From contig NZ_ARQE01000003.1 in NCBI RefSeq assembly GCF_000382705.1, positions 496,001 to 560,000 of the forward strand: DNA of 64,000 nucleotides. Direction: 5' to 3'. Positions 56,319 through 64,000 of this stretch are shown piece after piece (the first letter of the stretch is position 1; every line of letters begins with the position of its first letter). Source of the stretch: Aureimonas ureilytica DSM 18598 = NBRC 106430 (GTDB lineage Bacteria > Pseudomonadota > Alphaproteobacteria > Rhizobiales > Rhizobiaceae). Both the position numbers and the translations under genes were made by a program. The notes beneath the pieces are model-generated. The model saw nothing but the letters and a program-made list of their open reading frames with translations, did not search any database and had not been told where the DNA came from.

Positions 56319-57470
56319 TCAGCCGGCCTTGAGGCAGGGAGCGACGAAGAGGTCGCCGCGCCACGCGCCCCGGACCGTGCGCACCGCCACGATCGACCAA
56401 ACCACGGCCAGAAGTGCGACCAGCGCCACGCCGAAGCCGTGGATCGCGGGAATGGGCAGGATGGTGCCGAGCTTCAGCGTCGTCACGGCGTAGACGCCGA
56501 TCGGGAACGTGTAACCCCACCAGCCTAGATTGAACGGCAGGCCTTCCCTGACGTAGCGGACCGTGACCAGCGTCGCGATGGCGAGCCACCACAGGCCGTA
56601 GCCCCAGAGAAGCAGGCCGCCGACGAGGCCAACGCCCTCCATCGTCGCCCCGAAGCGGTCCAGCCCGTTGGCGGCGAGGATCGCGGGGGCGGCTCCGCCC
56701 AGCGTCATCAGGCCAAGCGCGCCGGTGCCGATGGGGCCGAGCGCCAGCCAACTCGACGAGGCCATGGATGCGTGCGGCAGCTTATGGACGGCGAGCCGCA
56801 GAACGAGCACGACGAGGACGCTCATCGCGATCGGTACCGACAGGGCCCAGAGCGCGTAGGACAGCGTGAGGACGAGGAGCTGGCTCTGCGGGTCGGCGAG
56901 ATGGGGTGCAAGCAGCCCGCCCGACACCGCGGCGACCTCGGCCGCCACCATCGGCAGAAGCCAGACCGCGGTCATCTGGTCGATCGAGTGGCTTTGGCGC
57001 GTGAACATCATGTAGGGGATCGCGATCCCGCAGGCCGCCGCCATTGCGACGTCGATCCACCAGAGCGTCTCGGCGATCCCGACCGCGGCGGAGCCGAAGC
57101 GCGGTAGTCCGAAGACGAGGAAACCGTTGATGATGGTGGCGAGCCCCATCGGAATGCAGCCGAAGAACATCGACACGACGGAATGGCCGAAGATGCGCTT
57201 GGCCCCGTCGAAGAAGAAGATCCAGCGGGCGGCGTAGAGCGCGGTGAACAGGGCGAAGAGCCCGATGTTCAGCATCCACAGCCCTTCCCCGATCGCATGG
57301 AGGACCGGGACCGCGGTCCCGAACTGCGCGAGCGCGATGGCCAGGATGCCCGTCCCCATGGTGGCGGCGAACCAGTTCGGGGTGAACTGGCGCACCACCT
57401 CGCGGGGGCTGTCGAGGCGCGACAGCGGGTGGAGGCCGAGCGAGACGGCACGCATCTGTTCGAAGGTCAT
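56319..57470 (-). CDS. TDT-family transporter (TehA/SLAC1/Ssu1 type)
   Basis: A 383-residue inner-membrane protein with about ten helices, recognised by FTPNWFAATMGTGILAIAL near residue 30. The superfamily includes bacterial TehA, plant SLAC1 and the yeast sulfite pump Ssu1. With a sulfite-oxidase-family gene and an ECF regulon nearby, sulfite efflux is a sensible guess, but tellurite, dicarboxylate or anion channel roles are equally possible from sequence alone. Confidence 0.85.
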   Translation of the reverse strand: MTFEQMRAVSLGLHPLSRLDSPREVVRQFTPNWFAATMGTGILAIALAQFGTAVPVLHAIGEGLWMLNIGLFALFTALYAARWIFFFDGAKRIFGHSVVSMFFGCIPMGLATIINGFLVFGLPRFGSAAVGIAETLWWIDVAMAAACGIAIPYMMFTRQSHSIDQMTAVWLLPMVAAEVAAVSGGLLAPHLADPQSQLLVLTLSYALWALSVPIAMSVLVVLVLRLAVHKLPHASMASSSWLALGPIGTGALGLMTLGGAAPAILAANGLDRFGATMEGVGLVGGLLLWGYGLWWLAIATLVTVRYVREGLPFNLGWWGYTFPIGVYAVTTLKLGTILPIPAIHGFGVALVALLAVVWSIVAVRTVRGAWRGDLFVAPCLKAG

Positions 57471-57510
57471 GGGCGGAGGTCCTTTTTCTGCTCAGACCAT
57501 GCGCGGCGGC

Positions 57511-57536
57511 GACGGATTCATCCAACGCGTTGTTCC
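57511..57536 (-). promoter_or_regulatory. Weaker ECF-type motif before TDT gene
   Basis: On minus: GGAACAA, 15 bases, CGTC. It has one base more spacing and a changed -35 box compared with the three better copies. It ends about 40 bases before the TDT start. Confidence 0.35.
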
Positions 57537-57637
57537 GGTCTTTCCGATCGGTTGCATCGATCGGTTGCTTCCAGCGTCGGACCGGCAGCGGCGGACGCGC
57601 TCTCGGCTCCGCGTCGCGGAAAAAAGTCGCGACGTCG

Positions 57638-57664
57638 GGAATGAAAGCGTTCGCCGAGCGTCTT
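57638..57664 (+). promoter_or_regulatory. ECF-type promoter motif before DUF305/propeller operon
   Basis: GGAATGA, 14 bases, CGTCTT, ending 36 bases before the DUF305 start. The spacing is identical to the two motifs near the sigma operon, nearly 5 kb away. Confidence 0.62.
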
Positions 57665-57700
57665 CCCTTCCAGCCCGTGCTCGGAGGAAACGCCAGCCCC

Positions 57701-58105
57701 ATGTTGAAGACGCTCCTCCTCGCCCTCGCCTTCGCCGGGATGTCATTGACTTCGGCCGAAGCGCAGGACGCTCGTGCCCATCAGCATGCGACGATGGCAC
57801 CAGCCTCGCCCGACGGCTCGCCCTATGCGCAAGCGACCGCGGCGGCGATGGAGACGATGCACGCAGGCATGATGTCGGCGCCGGTGACCGGCGACCCCGA
57901 TCATGACTTCCTGTCCCAGATGATCCCGCATCATCAGGGTGCGATCGACATGGCGAAGGCTGTCCTCGGATCGACCGAGGACCCGGCGATCCGCAACCTC
58001 GCCCAGTCCATCATCACCGAACAGACCTACGAGATCACGCTGATGCGCTCGATGCTTGCCGCATCAGCCGACACCGCGAAACCCGTTCCGGAGACGACCC
58101 CATGA
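57701..58105 (+). CDS. DUF305 periplasmic protein, copy 3
   Basis: A 134-residue exported protein (signal peptide about 1-25, LLLALAFAGMSLTSAEA) with the DUF305 core HDFLSQMIPHHQGAIDMAK and a second His/Met region (HAGMMSAP). GGAGGA precedes the ATG at 57701. Its stop overlaps the beta-propeller gene (ATGA), so the two are one unit. Confidence 0.88.
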   Translation: MLKTLLLALAFAGMSLTSAEAQDARAHQHATMAPASPDGSPYAQATAAAMETMHAGMMSAPVTGDPDHDFLSQMIPHHQGAIDMAKAVLGSTEDPAIRNLAQSIITEQTYEITLMRSMLAASADTAKPVPETTP

Positions 58106-59484
58106 CCCGCACCGCCATCCTCGCCGCCGCGCTCGTCGTCTCGACATCGGCCTTCGCGCTGCCTGCCGCCTCCGATCGCGTCTATACCGCCGACCAGAAC
58201 TCCAACACGGTGTCTGTCATCGACCCCGTCGGGAACACGTTGCTCGGCCAGATCCGCCTCGGCAATCCACGCCCGGACGTTCTGAGCCCGCTCTACAAGG
58301 GCGAGGTCAACGTCCACGGCCTCGGGTTCTCGCCGGACCACAAGACGCTCGTCGTCGTCTCGACCGTCACGAACTCCGTCACCTTCATCGATACGGCGAC
58401 CAACGCGGTGAAGGGCACGACCTATGTCGGGCGCAACCCGCACGAGGCCTTCTTCACGCCGGACGGCGCGCAAGTCTGGGCGACGGTGCGCGGGGAGGAC
58501 TACCTCTCGGTGATCGATGCCGCGACCTTCAAGGAAACAGGTCGCATCCCGACGACGAGCGGTCCGGGCATGACGAAGTTCTCCCGCGACGGCAAGTTCG
58601 CCTTCGTCGCGAACTCGTTCAATCCGGTGCTGGAGGTCTTCGACGTCGCGAGCCACGCGCTCGTCAAGCGCATTCCTGTCGTCTCGCCCTTCGTGCCCTT
58701 CGTGCAGGTCAGCCCCGACGGCAGCGACGTCTGGCTGACGCACAAGGACGTCGGCAAGGTCACGCGCGTCGATGCTAGGACGCTCGAGGTGAAGGAGGTC
58801 ATCGACAGCGGGCCGATCTCCAACCATCTCGGCTTCGGCACGGTAAACGGGGAGACGCTGGTCTATGTCACGATCGGCGGCGAGAACGTCGTGAAGGTCT
58901 ACAAGCCCGGAGAGAAGACAGAACTCGTCGCAACCATTCCGGTGGGCGCCCTGCCCCACGGCATCTGGGGATCCGACGACGGCAGCCGTATCTTCGTTGG
59001 GCTCGAGAATGACGATCGGGTCGATGTGATCGACACGGCCGAGCAGAAGGTCGTCGCCGAGATCCCGATCGGACAGGCCCCGCAGGCGCTCGTCTTCGTG
59101 CCGGGCGCGGTCCCGGATGGTGCGGGCACCGAGAACCTTGTGCCGCTGAAGGCGGGTCCGGAGAACCTAACGCTTTCGCTGAAGGCGCCTGAGGGGGCCA
59201 CTGGCTCCGGGATGGTCGTGTCGCGCAATCTCGGGCTCGTCGACGCGATCGATGTCAGCGTCGCCAAGCTGAAGCCGATGACGGAGTACGGCGTCTTCTT
59301 CGAAGGACAGGACGAGCCCGTCGTGGTGCTGAAGACCAACGACAAGGGAGCCGGCATGGCCTCCAGCATCGGCCCGGTGCGCACGCTTGCCGTCCCGGGG
59401 GAGCCGACGGCGGGGGAGGAGCCGCGGCTGGTCGTGGTCGAGGGTCTGAAAGCCACCGCCGCCCCGGTCCTCAGCAGCCGCTAG
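58102..59484 (+). CDS. YVTN-type beta-propeller periplasmic protein
   Basis: A 460-residue exported protein (signal peptide 1-19). It is built of repeated propeller blades: VYTADQNSNTVSVIDP, FSPDHKTLVVVSTVTNSV, FVANSFNPVLEVFDV, and GSRIFVGLENDDRVDVID. The last 100 residues form a different beta-domain. Propellers of this kind bind partner proteins or metals. Coupling to DUF305 and control by the same promoter motif as the sigma operon suggest a stress-response surface or redox role. Confidence 0.87.
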   Translation: MTRTAILAAALVVSTSAFALPAASDRVYTADQNSNTVSVIDPVGNTLLGQIRLGNPRPDVLSPLYKGEVNVHGLGFSPDHKTLVVVSTVTNSVTFIDTATNAVKGTTYVGRNPHEAFFTPDGAQVWATVRGEDYLSVIDAATFKETGRIPTTSGPGMTKFSRDGKFAFVANSFNPVLEVFDVASHALVKRIPVVSPFVPFVQVSPDGSDVWLTHKDVGKVTRVDARTLEVKEVIDSGPISNHLGFGTVNGETLVYVTIGGENVVKVYKPGEKTELVATIPVGALPHGIWGSDDGSRIFVGLENDDRVDVIDTAEQKVVAEIPIGQAPQALVFVPGAVPDGAGTENLVPLKAGPENLTLSLKAPEGATGSGMVVSRNLGLVDAIDVSVAKLKPMTEYGVFFEGQDEPVVVLKTNDKGAGMASSIGPVRTLAVPGEPTAGEEPRLVVVEGLKATAAPVLSSR

Positions 59485-59507
59485 AAGGGTGGACCAGCAT
59501 TGCATCG

Positions 59508-59693
59508 CTAGCGAAGCGTCATCCACAGGACGACGCAGACCGCCAGCAACGAACCTGCGATGAGAAGCCATGTCAGACCCGAGCCTACGGTCGATCGGGA
59601 CGCGCCTCTGGCTGCGGCCTTCCGATCTTCAATTTGGGCTAGCTCCTTCATCTCGAGCCCCTCCGGATCTTCCCAGCCGTCTGGTTTGCTCAT
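59508..59693 (-). CDS. Small C-tail membrane protein
   Basis: A 61-residue protein with a charged N-terminal half (DPEGLEMKELAQIEDRKAAAR) and a single C-terminal helix (LTWLLIAGSLLAVCVVLWM). GGGGAA lies six bases before the ATG at 59693. No family was recognised. It lies downstream of the sulfite-oxidase-like gene on the same strand and could be a membrane anchor for it. Confidence 0.6.
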   Translation of the reverse strand: MSKPDGWEDPEGLEMKELAQIEDRKAAARGASRSTVGSGLTWLLIAGSLLAVCVVLWMTLR

Positions 59694-59809
59694 GACAGTT
59701 CCCCTCATCATACGGTCCGCAGGTCTCCAACCCACCGCATCTCGGTCGGCGCTTTTCTCTGCCCAAGCCAACCGGATGCGTTGAGTTGTAATTGTCAGAG
59801 CCCGAGAGC

Positions 59810-60994
59810 TTAGCCGACGCTGACCGAGACGCGATGCCATGAATTGGCGAGGTAGCCCTTCCAGTTCCAGATCCTCGCGATGTCCTCGGGTTGCGAACCG
59901 CCGACCTCGTCGAAGGAACGGACGGCGAGCTGGTGCTGACCGGCCGGCAGGTCGAGGACAACGGACCAGAAGACCCACGCCCATTGAGTATCGGCCCGCT
60001 TGTCGATGGCGGCCTCGTGCCAGTTCTCGCCACCGTCGTAGGAGACCTCGACCTTCGCGACGCCATTTTGCGTCCCGATCGCGTAACCCTCGATTGTCGT
60101 CGTTCCCGGCCTCAATGTTGCCCCGGCCGCCGGCATGCAGATCGCGGAATTCAGCGGCATGTCGTTGATGACGACGTTCGGGTCCTTGTCGGCCGTCTCC
60201 TTCGTCGTCGTCGGGGGAAAGAGCCGATACTCCTTGCGCTGGATCGGGGTATCGGCCTCTTCGTCCTGCACCATGATGGAGGCCAACCATTTGGGGCTGC
60301 GCGTTCCCGCATAGCCGGGTACCACGACGCGTAGGGGAAAGCCGTGCTCGGCCATCAACGGCTCGCCGTTCATGGCCCATGCGAGGAGCACGTCCGGCGT
60401 CATCGCCTTCTCGAGCGGGATCGAAACGCCGTAGTCGAAGCGGTCATCCTTCATGACCACCTCGTCGTGAGCGGAGAAGGCGACGTGCAACCCGCTACCG
60501 TCTTCGACGCCGGCAGCGCTCAGGACGTCGGCAAGTGAAACGCCTGTCCACTCCGCATTGCCGATCGCTCCGGGACCCCAGAGATCACCCTCGACATACC
60601 CGACGTCGACCATGTCGGCCCGGCGGTTGCCGGCGCACTGCATGACGGCCATCACCTTGCGCTCGGGAAAGCGTGACTTGAGATCCGAGAGCGACAGCTC
60701 GATGGGCGCTCTCACCTTGCCGCCGATCGTCAGCCTGTAGCCCGCCTCCTCGATCGTCGGCACGGTGCCGTGGTCGCGGATATAGAACTCGGCCTGGGGC
60801 GTGACGAAGGCGGACCGGAGCTTGGCGATCGGCGTCTCGGCGTTCAGGGGAAGCTTGCTGTGGACGAGCAAGTCGCTGGAAGGCTCGGAGGGTGCCGCCA
60901 TGGTCGCCGACGCCGAAGCGGCGGAAGCGGGCCATGTCGTACGAGCCACTGCGATGGAACTTGCCCCCTGGAGCACGGCGCGTCTTGTGAGCAT
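59810..60994 (-). CDS. Sulfite oxidase-family molybdopterin enzyme (SoxC/SorA type)
   Basis: A 394-residue periplasmic enzyme. The N-terminus LTRRAVLQG and following hydrophobic stretch form a Tat-type signal. The molybdenum-ligand cysteine is C120 in MQCAGNRR; the oxidoreductase domain also has GFPLRVVVPGYAGTRSPKWL. A C-terminal dimerisation domain follows (GYAIGTQNGVAKVEVSYDGGE). It probably oxidises sulfite to sulfate; no cytochrome c partner gene is adjacent. The start at 60994 has GGAG upstream and begins the Tat motif. Confidence 0.9.
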   Translation of the reverse strand: MLTRRAVLQGASSIAVARTTWPASAASASATMAAPSEPSSDLLVHSKLPLNAETPIAKLRSAFVTPQAEFYIRDHGTVPTIEEAGYRLTIGGKVRAPIELSLSDLKSRFPERKVMAVMQCAGNRRADMVDVGYVEGDLWGPGAIGNAEWTGVSLADVLSAAGVEDGSGLHVAFSAHDEVVMKDDRFDYGVSIPLEKAMTPDVLLAWAMNGEPLMAEHGFPLRVVVPGYAGTRSPKWLASIMVQDEEADTPIQRKEYRLFPPTTTKETADKDPNVVINDMPLNSAICMPAAGATLRPGTTTIEGYAIGTQNGVAKVEVSYDGGENWHEAAIDKRADTQWAWVFWSVVLDLPAGQHQLAVRSFDEVGGSQPEDIARIWNWKGYLANSWHRVSVSVG

Positions 60995-61096
60995 GGTGAC
61001 ATCTCCGAGGGCGCAGGAAACTGCGTCAGGAGAGAGCAACATTCCCTTCGCCTACCAGTTCCCCGTTGGCGTATCTCGCGACGCACGAGGCCCGCG

Positions 61097-61126
61097 TTGA
61101 CAATGCTCGCGGCGATCACGTAGACG
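61097..61126 (+). promoter_or_regulatory. Candidate sigma-70 promoter for CLC-F unit
   Basis: TTGACA at 61097-61102 and TAGACG at 61121-61126, spaced 18 bases, placed so that transcription would start just before the fluoride riboswitch. Confidence 0.45.
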
Positions 61127-61134
61127 TCATGAAC

Positions 61135-61194
61135 GGCAATGGATTCTGCCGGGCCTCGCGCCGAACCGCTCCCCGATGGGCTGATGACTCCTAC
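61135..61194 (+). ncRNA. Fluoride riboswitch (crcB motif) before CLC-F gene
   Basis: The elements GGCAATGGATTCTGCC, GAACCGCT and GGGCTGATGACTCCTAC appear in consensus order. It is followed at once by a hairpin (CTACTC-CACCCGC / GCGGGC-GAGTAG, 61191-61222) that shares its last bases and could form the switching stem. The antiporter gene starts about 65 bases downstream of that hairpin. Confidence 0.9.
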
Positions 61195-61286
61195 TCCACC
61201 CGCAACACACGCGGGCGAGTAGTCATGTCCGGCCCGTGTTTCCCGACACTCCGTCTGATCGCTCCGCCCTCATCCGGAGCCAGACC

Positions 61287-63131
61287 ATGCCGCCCAACGC
61301 CCTCGCCAACCGAACCCTACAGGCGTTCGCTCTCGCCCGATGGGTGCTCTTCGTCCTGCCGATGGCGGCCGCCGTCGGTTCGGCCTGCGCCTTGTTCCTG
61401 TGGGCGCTCGACGTCGCGACGCGCACGCGCTTCGACAACCCGGTGCTCCTCTACTGGCTGCCCGTCGGCGGTCTTGCGGTCGGCCTCGTCTACCACTGGT
61501 TCGGCCGCTCGGCCGAGAGCGGCAACAACCTGATCGTCGAGCAGATCCACGAGCCCGGCGCGGGCGTGCCCTTGCGCATGGCGCCGCTGATCCTTGTCTC
61601 GACGGTCGCCACGCACCTGTTCGGCGGCTCTGCCGGACGCGAGGGCACGGCGGTCCAGCTCGGCGGGAGCTTGGCCTCCGGCTTCGGCAAAGCTTTGCGC
61701 CTCGAGTTGGGCGAGGTTCGCCTCCTGCTCATGGCCGGCATCGCGGCGGGCTTCGGTGCGGTGTTCGGCACCCCCATCGCCGGGGCGGTGTTCGCGCTCG
61801 AGGTGCTGACCGTCGGTCGCATCCAGTACGAGGCGCTGGTGCCCTGTCTCGTCGCGGCAGTGGTCGGAGATTGGGTCTGCCTCCAATGGGGGATCGAGCA
61901 CACCCACTTCCTGATCGGGTTCGGTGCCGACGGGCCAGGGTTCCGGCTCGATATCCTCTTGTTCGCCCAAGTTGCGATCGCGGGCGTCGCGTTCGGGCTC
62001 GTCAGCCAGTTCTTCGCCGAAAGCCTTCACGCCGTGCAGGGGCTGGTGAAGCGCGTCGTGCCGTTCGCGCCGCTGCGCCCTGTCCTCGGCGGTCTTGTCC
62101 TGATCGCGCTGGTCCATGCGCTCGGCACCCGCGAGTATCTCGGCCTAGGGGTCTGGTCGCCGAACCCGGCCGACGTGACGATCTCCGGCTTCTTCGATCC
62201 CGCCCGTTCCGATGCGTGGGCCTGGGCCTGGAAGCTTCTGTTCACGGTCGTCACGCTCGGCTGCGGGTTCAAGGGCGGCGAGGTCACACCCCTGTTCTTC
62301 ATCGGCGCCGGCCTCGGGGCATCGATCGGCCACACGATCGGTGCGCCGGTCGACCTCTTCGCCGGGATCGGCTTTGTCGCCGTATTCGCAGGCGCCTCCA
62401 ACACGCCGATCGCCTGTACCATCATGGGCATCGAACTCTTCGGCGCCGACAACGCCGTCTACATCGCGACCGGATGCTTCCTCGCCTACGTCTTCAGCGG
62501 CCATTCAGGCATCTACCTGTCCCAGCGCGTCGGGGTGCCGAAGCTCGACCACGGCTTCGTGCCCCCCGACGTGTCGCTGCGCGAGGTGCGCGCCCTGCCG
62601 CGTCCCCGCCCGAACGTGTCGCTGCCCCGCCGACGCGCCCGTCCGGGTGTCGTCGTTCCGATCGTCTCTTATGCCACCGAAGGAACCACCATGACCGACA
62701 CCCACTACCTCATCCCGAGCGACGTCGGGATGCTGCGCATCTACCTGAGGCCACGCGACAAGGCGCCGGGATCGGGGCGCTTCGCCTCCTGGGGCGCCAA
62801 GCCGCTCTATCGTGAACTCGTGCTCCTGGCGAAGAAGGCGGGCATCGTGAACGCGGTCGCCCACCACACGCACTACGGCTTCAGCAACCACGGCCCCGTG
62901 CAGCCCGAGGGTAGCGAGACGCCGAACCCCGAGCTGACGATGTGCGTCGAGCTGGTCGGCCATCGGCCGGACCTCGAGGCGTTCTGCCGACATCACGGCG
63001 CGCTGCTGCGCGACAAGGTGATCGTGTTCAAGCATATCGAGCGCTGGACGGTCGGGGCGGGCGACGGCGCGCTCGAGGAGAAGACGCCGGCCCCCGAGAC
63101 CGACGACGTGGCCGTCGCCCGCGTCGGATAG
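61287..63131 (+). CDS. CLC-F-type fluoride/proton antiporter fused to DUF190
   Basis: A single frame of 614 residues. Residues about 10-430 are a CLC transporter with [20 protein letters not shown], where E119 of GREGT is the external gating glutamate. The GSGIP position reads ESGNN, as in the fluoride-exporting CLC-F branch rather than chloride CLCs. From residue 469 (ATG 62691) a full DUF190 domain follows ([39 protein letters not shown]). No stop separates them, though AAGGAA stands before ATG 62691, so DUF190 may also be made alone. The start 61287 is preferred over GTG 61236 because GGAG lies eight bases upstream. Confidence 0.88.
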   Translation: MPPNALANRTLQAFALARWVLFVLPMAAAVGSACALFLWALDVATRTRFDNPVLLYWLPVGGLAVGLVYHWFGRSAESGNNLIVEQIHEPGAGVPLRMAPLILVSTVATHLFGGSAGREGTAVQLGGSLASGFGKALRLELGEVRLLLMAGIAAGFGAVFGTPIAGAVFALEVLTVGRIQYEALVPCLVAAVVGDWVCLQWGIEHTHFLIGFGADGPGFRLDILLFAQVAIAGVAFGLVSQFFAESLHAVQGLVKRVVPFAPLRPVLGGLVLIALVHALGTREYLGLGVWSPNPADVTISGFFDPARSDAWAWAWKLLFTVVTLGCGFKGGEVTPLFFIGAGLGASIGHTIGAPVDLFAGIGFVAVFAGASNTPIACTIMGIELFGADNAVYIATGCFLAYVFSGHSGIYLSQRVGVPKLDHGFVPPDVSLREVRALPRPRPNVSLPRRRARPGVVVPIVSYATEGTTMTDTHYLIPSDVGMLRIYLRPRDKAPGSGRFASWGAKPLYRELVLLAKKAGIVNAVAHHTHYGFSNHGPVQPEGSETPNPELTMCVELVGHRPDLEAFCRHHGALLRDKVIVFKHIERWTVGAGDGALEEKTPAPETDDVAVARVG

Positions 63132-63175
63132 CGTGTTCCGCAACGAAGTCCCCGTCTCAAAAGAGGAGTCACATC

Positions 63176-63613
63176 ATGAAACTCGCTCTTGCCTCCTGGC
63201 AGTTCTGGGCACTGTGTTCGGCGGGGTTCGCCGCCCTGACCGCGATTCTCGCCAAAGTCGGCGTCGCCAACATCGATTCCGATTTCGCGACGCTGATCCG
63301 CACCGTGGTGATCCTGTTCGTTCTTGCCGGCATCCTGGCCGTTACCGGGCGTCTGCAATGGCCGGGGGCGGTGTCGGGACGGACCTACCTGTTCCTGGTC
63401 CTTTCCGGGCTGGCCACGGGCGGCTCGTGGCTCTGCTACTTCCGCGCCCTGAAGATGGGCGATGCGGCCCGCGTCGCACCGATCGACAAGCTGAGTGTCG
63501 TTCTGGTGGCGATCCTCGGCGCACTGTTCCTCGGCGAACGGCTATCTGGCCCGAACTGGTTGGGCGTCGGGCTCATCGCGGCGGGGGCCGTGCTGGTCGC
63601 GTACCACGGGTGA
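63176..63613 (+). CDS. Single-domain EamA-type membrane protein
   Basis: A 145-residue protein with five helices, equal to one EamA (DMT) domain. The C-terminal half is GDAARVAPIDKLSVVLVAIL, then FLGERLSGPNWLGVGLIAAG. Two such units must pair to make a transporter. AGAGGAG lies before the ATG at 63176. It follows the CLC-F/DUF190 gene by 44 bases and is probably in the same fluoride-controlled transcript. Confidence 0.85.
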   Translation: MKLALASWQFWALCSAGFAALTAILAKVGVANIDSDFATLIRTVVILFVLAGILAVTGRLQWPGAVSGRTYLFLVLSGLATGGSWLCYFRALKMGDAARVAPIDKLSVVLVAILGALFLGERLSGPNWLGVGLIAAGAVLVAYHG

Positions 63614-64000
63614 TGCTTCCGTTGCTGCAATTGAGTTGATGTCAGGTAGTCGACCGACACTCCCTTAAATTGGGCAGGAAGCTTTTTACTCAGATGCGTC
63701 ACTGAGAGGTACGTTACGCTGACTAAAATCCGGCGTCCGCGTCATACTGATGGTGTGCGACATTAACCGGACCGCTTGTCAACAATTTGCGGCGTAGAAG
63801 GACGTTGCACGGACGACCGGCAGATGCCCCCTGGCGAAGCCGACGCAGGACTCAGAGCACCGGAGCGGCCGGCACGGCTGCGGGAGTTCTCGGCTGCGAG
63901 ACCGGTTCTCGGGGTAGCCGCAGGAGCGCCGCCGCAGACAGGCGCGGGACCGACTGCCCCCGGCGAGCAGGCAATAGTCCCGTGAGGGGCCTCCCCCGTC
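63614..64000 (+). other. Non-coding stretch at window end with second copy of junction repeat
   Basis: No credible gene. The frame 63776-63985 has no ribosome site and a random-looking protein. The sequence is A+T-richer than its surroundings up to about 63790 and contains GGTGTGCGACATTAA (63752-63766), a 14/15 copy of the sequence at the comM break, followed by TTGTCAACAATTTGCGGCG. It resembles a transposon end or the junction to a second element. Confidence 0.5.
63752..63766 (+). repeat. Second copy of the junction repeat
   Basis: GGTGTGCGACATTAA matches the sequence at 46902-46916 at 14 of 15 positions and in the same orientation. Because it is a direct rather than an inverted copy, it may mark the start of another related element rather than the far end of this one. 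Confidence 0.55.

Larger units (their letters stand above)
46903..64000. mobile_element. Genomic island inserted in comM (right end outside window)
   Basis: From the comM break to the window end the gene order is no longer housekeeping. It is an array of short transcription units for fluoride, metal, sulfite and redox stress, with a broken gene (DUF411) next to the junction. comM is an established insertion site for transposon-type islands such as the AbaR/Tn6022 group. No integrase, transposase or tRNA boundary is seen, and the distal comM half is not in the window. The end point here is therefore only the edge of the data. Confidence 0.7.

Noticed and set aside
61015-61055. GGAATGT-N13-CGCA before the sulfite-oxidase-like gene
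   Set aside because: The spacing is one short and the second box lacks CGTC; too weak to list as a promoter.
63776-63985. 69-codon frame at the window end
   Set aside because: It has a random-looking composition and no ribosome site, and it lies in what appears to be an element end.
1-64000. tRNA or rRNA genes
   Set aside because: None was recognised in the intergenic spaces, including at the island boundary.

Overview
The window is GC-rich chromosomal DNA of an alphaproteobacterium, most likely of the order Hyphomicrobiales (Rhizobiales). The evidence is the order hrcA-grpE / rph-rdgB-hemW / rsmI-yraN-gshB, an NrnC-type short RNase D, an HWE-family histidine kinase beside a single-domain response regulator, and a cbtB-cbtA-cobU-cobW-cobN-cobO operon behind a cobalamin riboswitch. 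Genus cannot be fixed from the sequence alone.

Region 1 (1-5590) holds the end of an LrgB-type membrane protein, a small secreted protein, an endonuclease III-like protein, a stand-alone CHASE3 sensor, a zinc alcohol dehydrogenase, nrnC and three very small proteins. Region 2 (5598-32390) is mainly a large cobalamin (B12) locus. It runs as cobD-cobC-cobB on minus; cbiD-cobK on plus; cbiX-cobH-cobL-cobI-cbiG/cobJ-cobM on minus, with most junctions being start/stop overlaps; then an MFS transporter, a TSUP permease and cobQ on plus. After an SDR gene and a two-component pair comes the riboswitch-led operon cbtB-cbtA-cobU-cobW-cobN-cobO. The gene set mixes cobalt-early markers (CbiX, CbiG, CbiD) with the cobalt-late chelatase subunit CobN. 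No cobG, cobF, cobS or cobT is present in the window.

Region 3 (32480-46160) is housekeeping: NDH-2, a DUF3096 peptide, 3-hydroxybutyrate dehydrogenase, folD, the divergent argP/argO pair, grpE, hrcA, rph, rdgB, hemW, a YnfA-like protein, rsmI, yraN, gshB and an SH3-domain envelope protein.

Region 4 (about 46900 to the window end) looks like a genomic island inserted into comM. The comM frame starts normally at 46255 and breaks off just before its Walker A motif. A 15-base sequence at the break (46902-46916) recurs with one mismatch at 63752-63766. The cargo is stress and detoxification: a wrecked DUF411 gene, three DUF305 proteins, a glutaredoxin-MauE fusion, an LssY_C protein, a FluC fluoride channel, an AcfC-like binding protein, an ECF sigma/anti-sigma pair, a LysR regulator, a uracil-DNA-glycosylase-like protein, a TDT transporter, a beta-propeller protein, a sulfite-oxidase-family molybdoenzyme, a CLC-F-type fluoride antiporter fused to DUF190, and an EamA-type protein. 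Two separate fluoride riboswitches sit in front of the two fluoride exporters. A promoter-like motif GGAATRA-N14-CGTCYY occurs three times, in front of the sigma operon, the AcfC-like gene and the DUF305/beta-propeller operon. This suggests that the island carries its own sigma regulon. No integrase or transposase is visible; the far end lies beyond the window.
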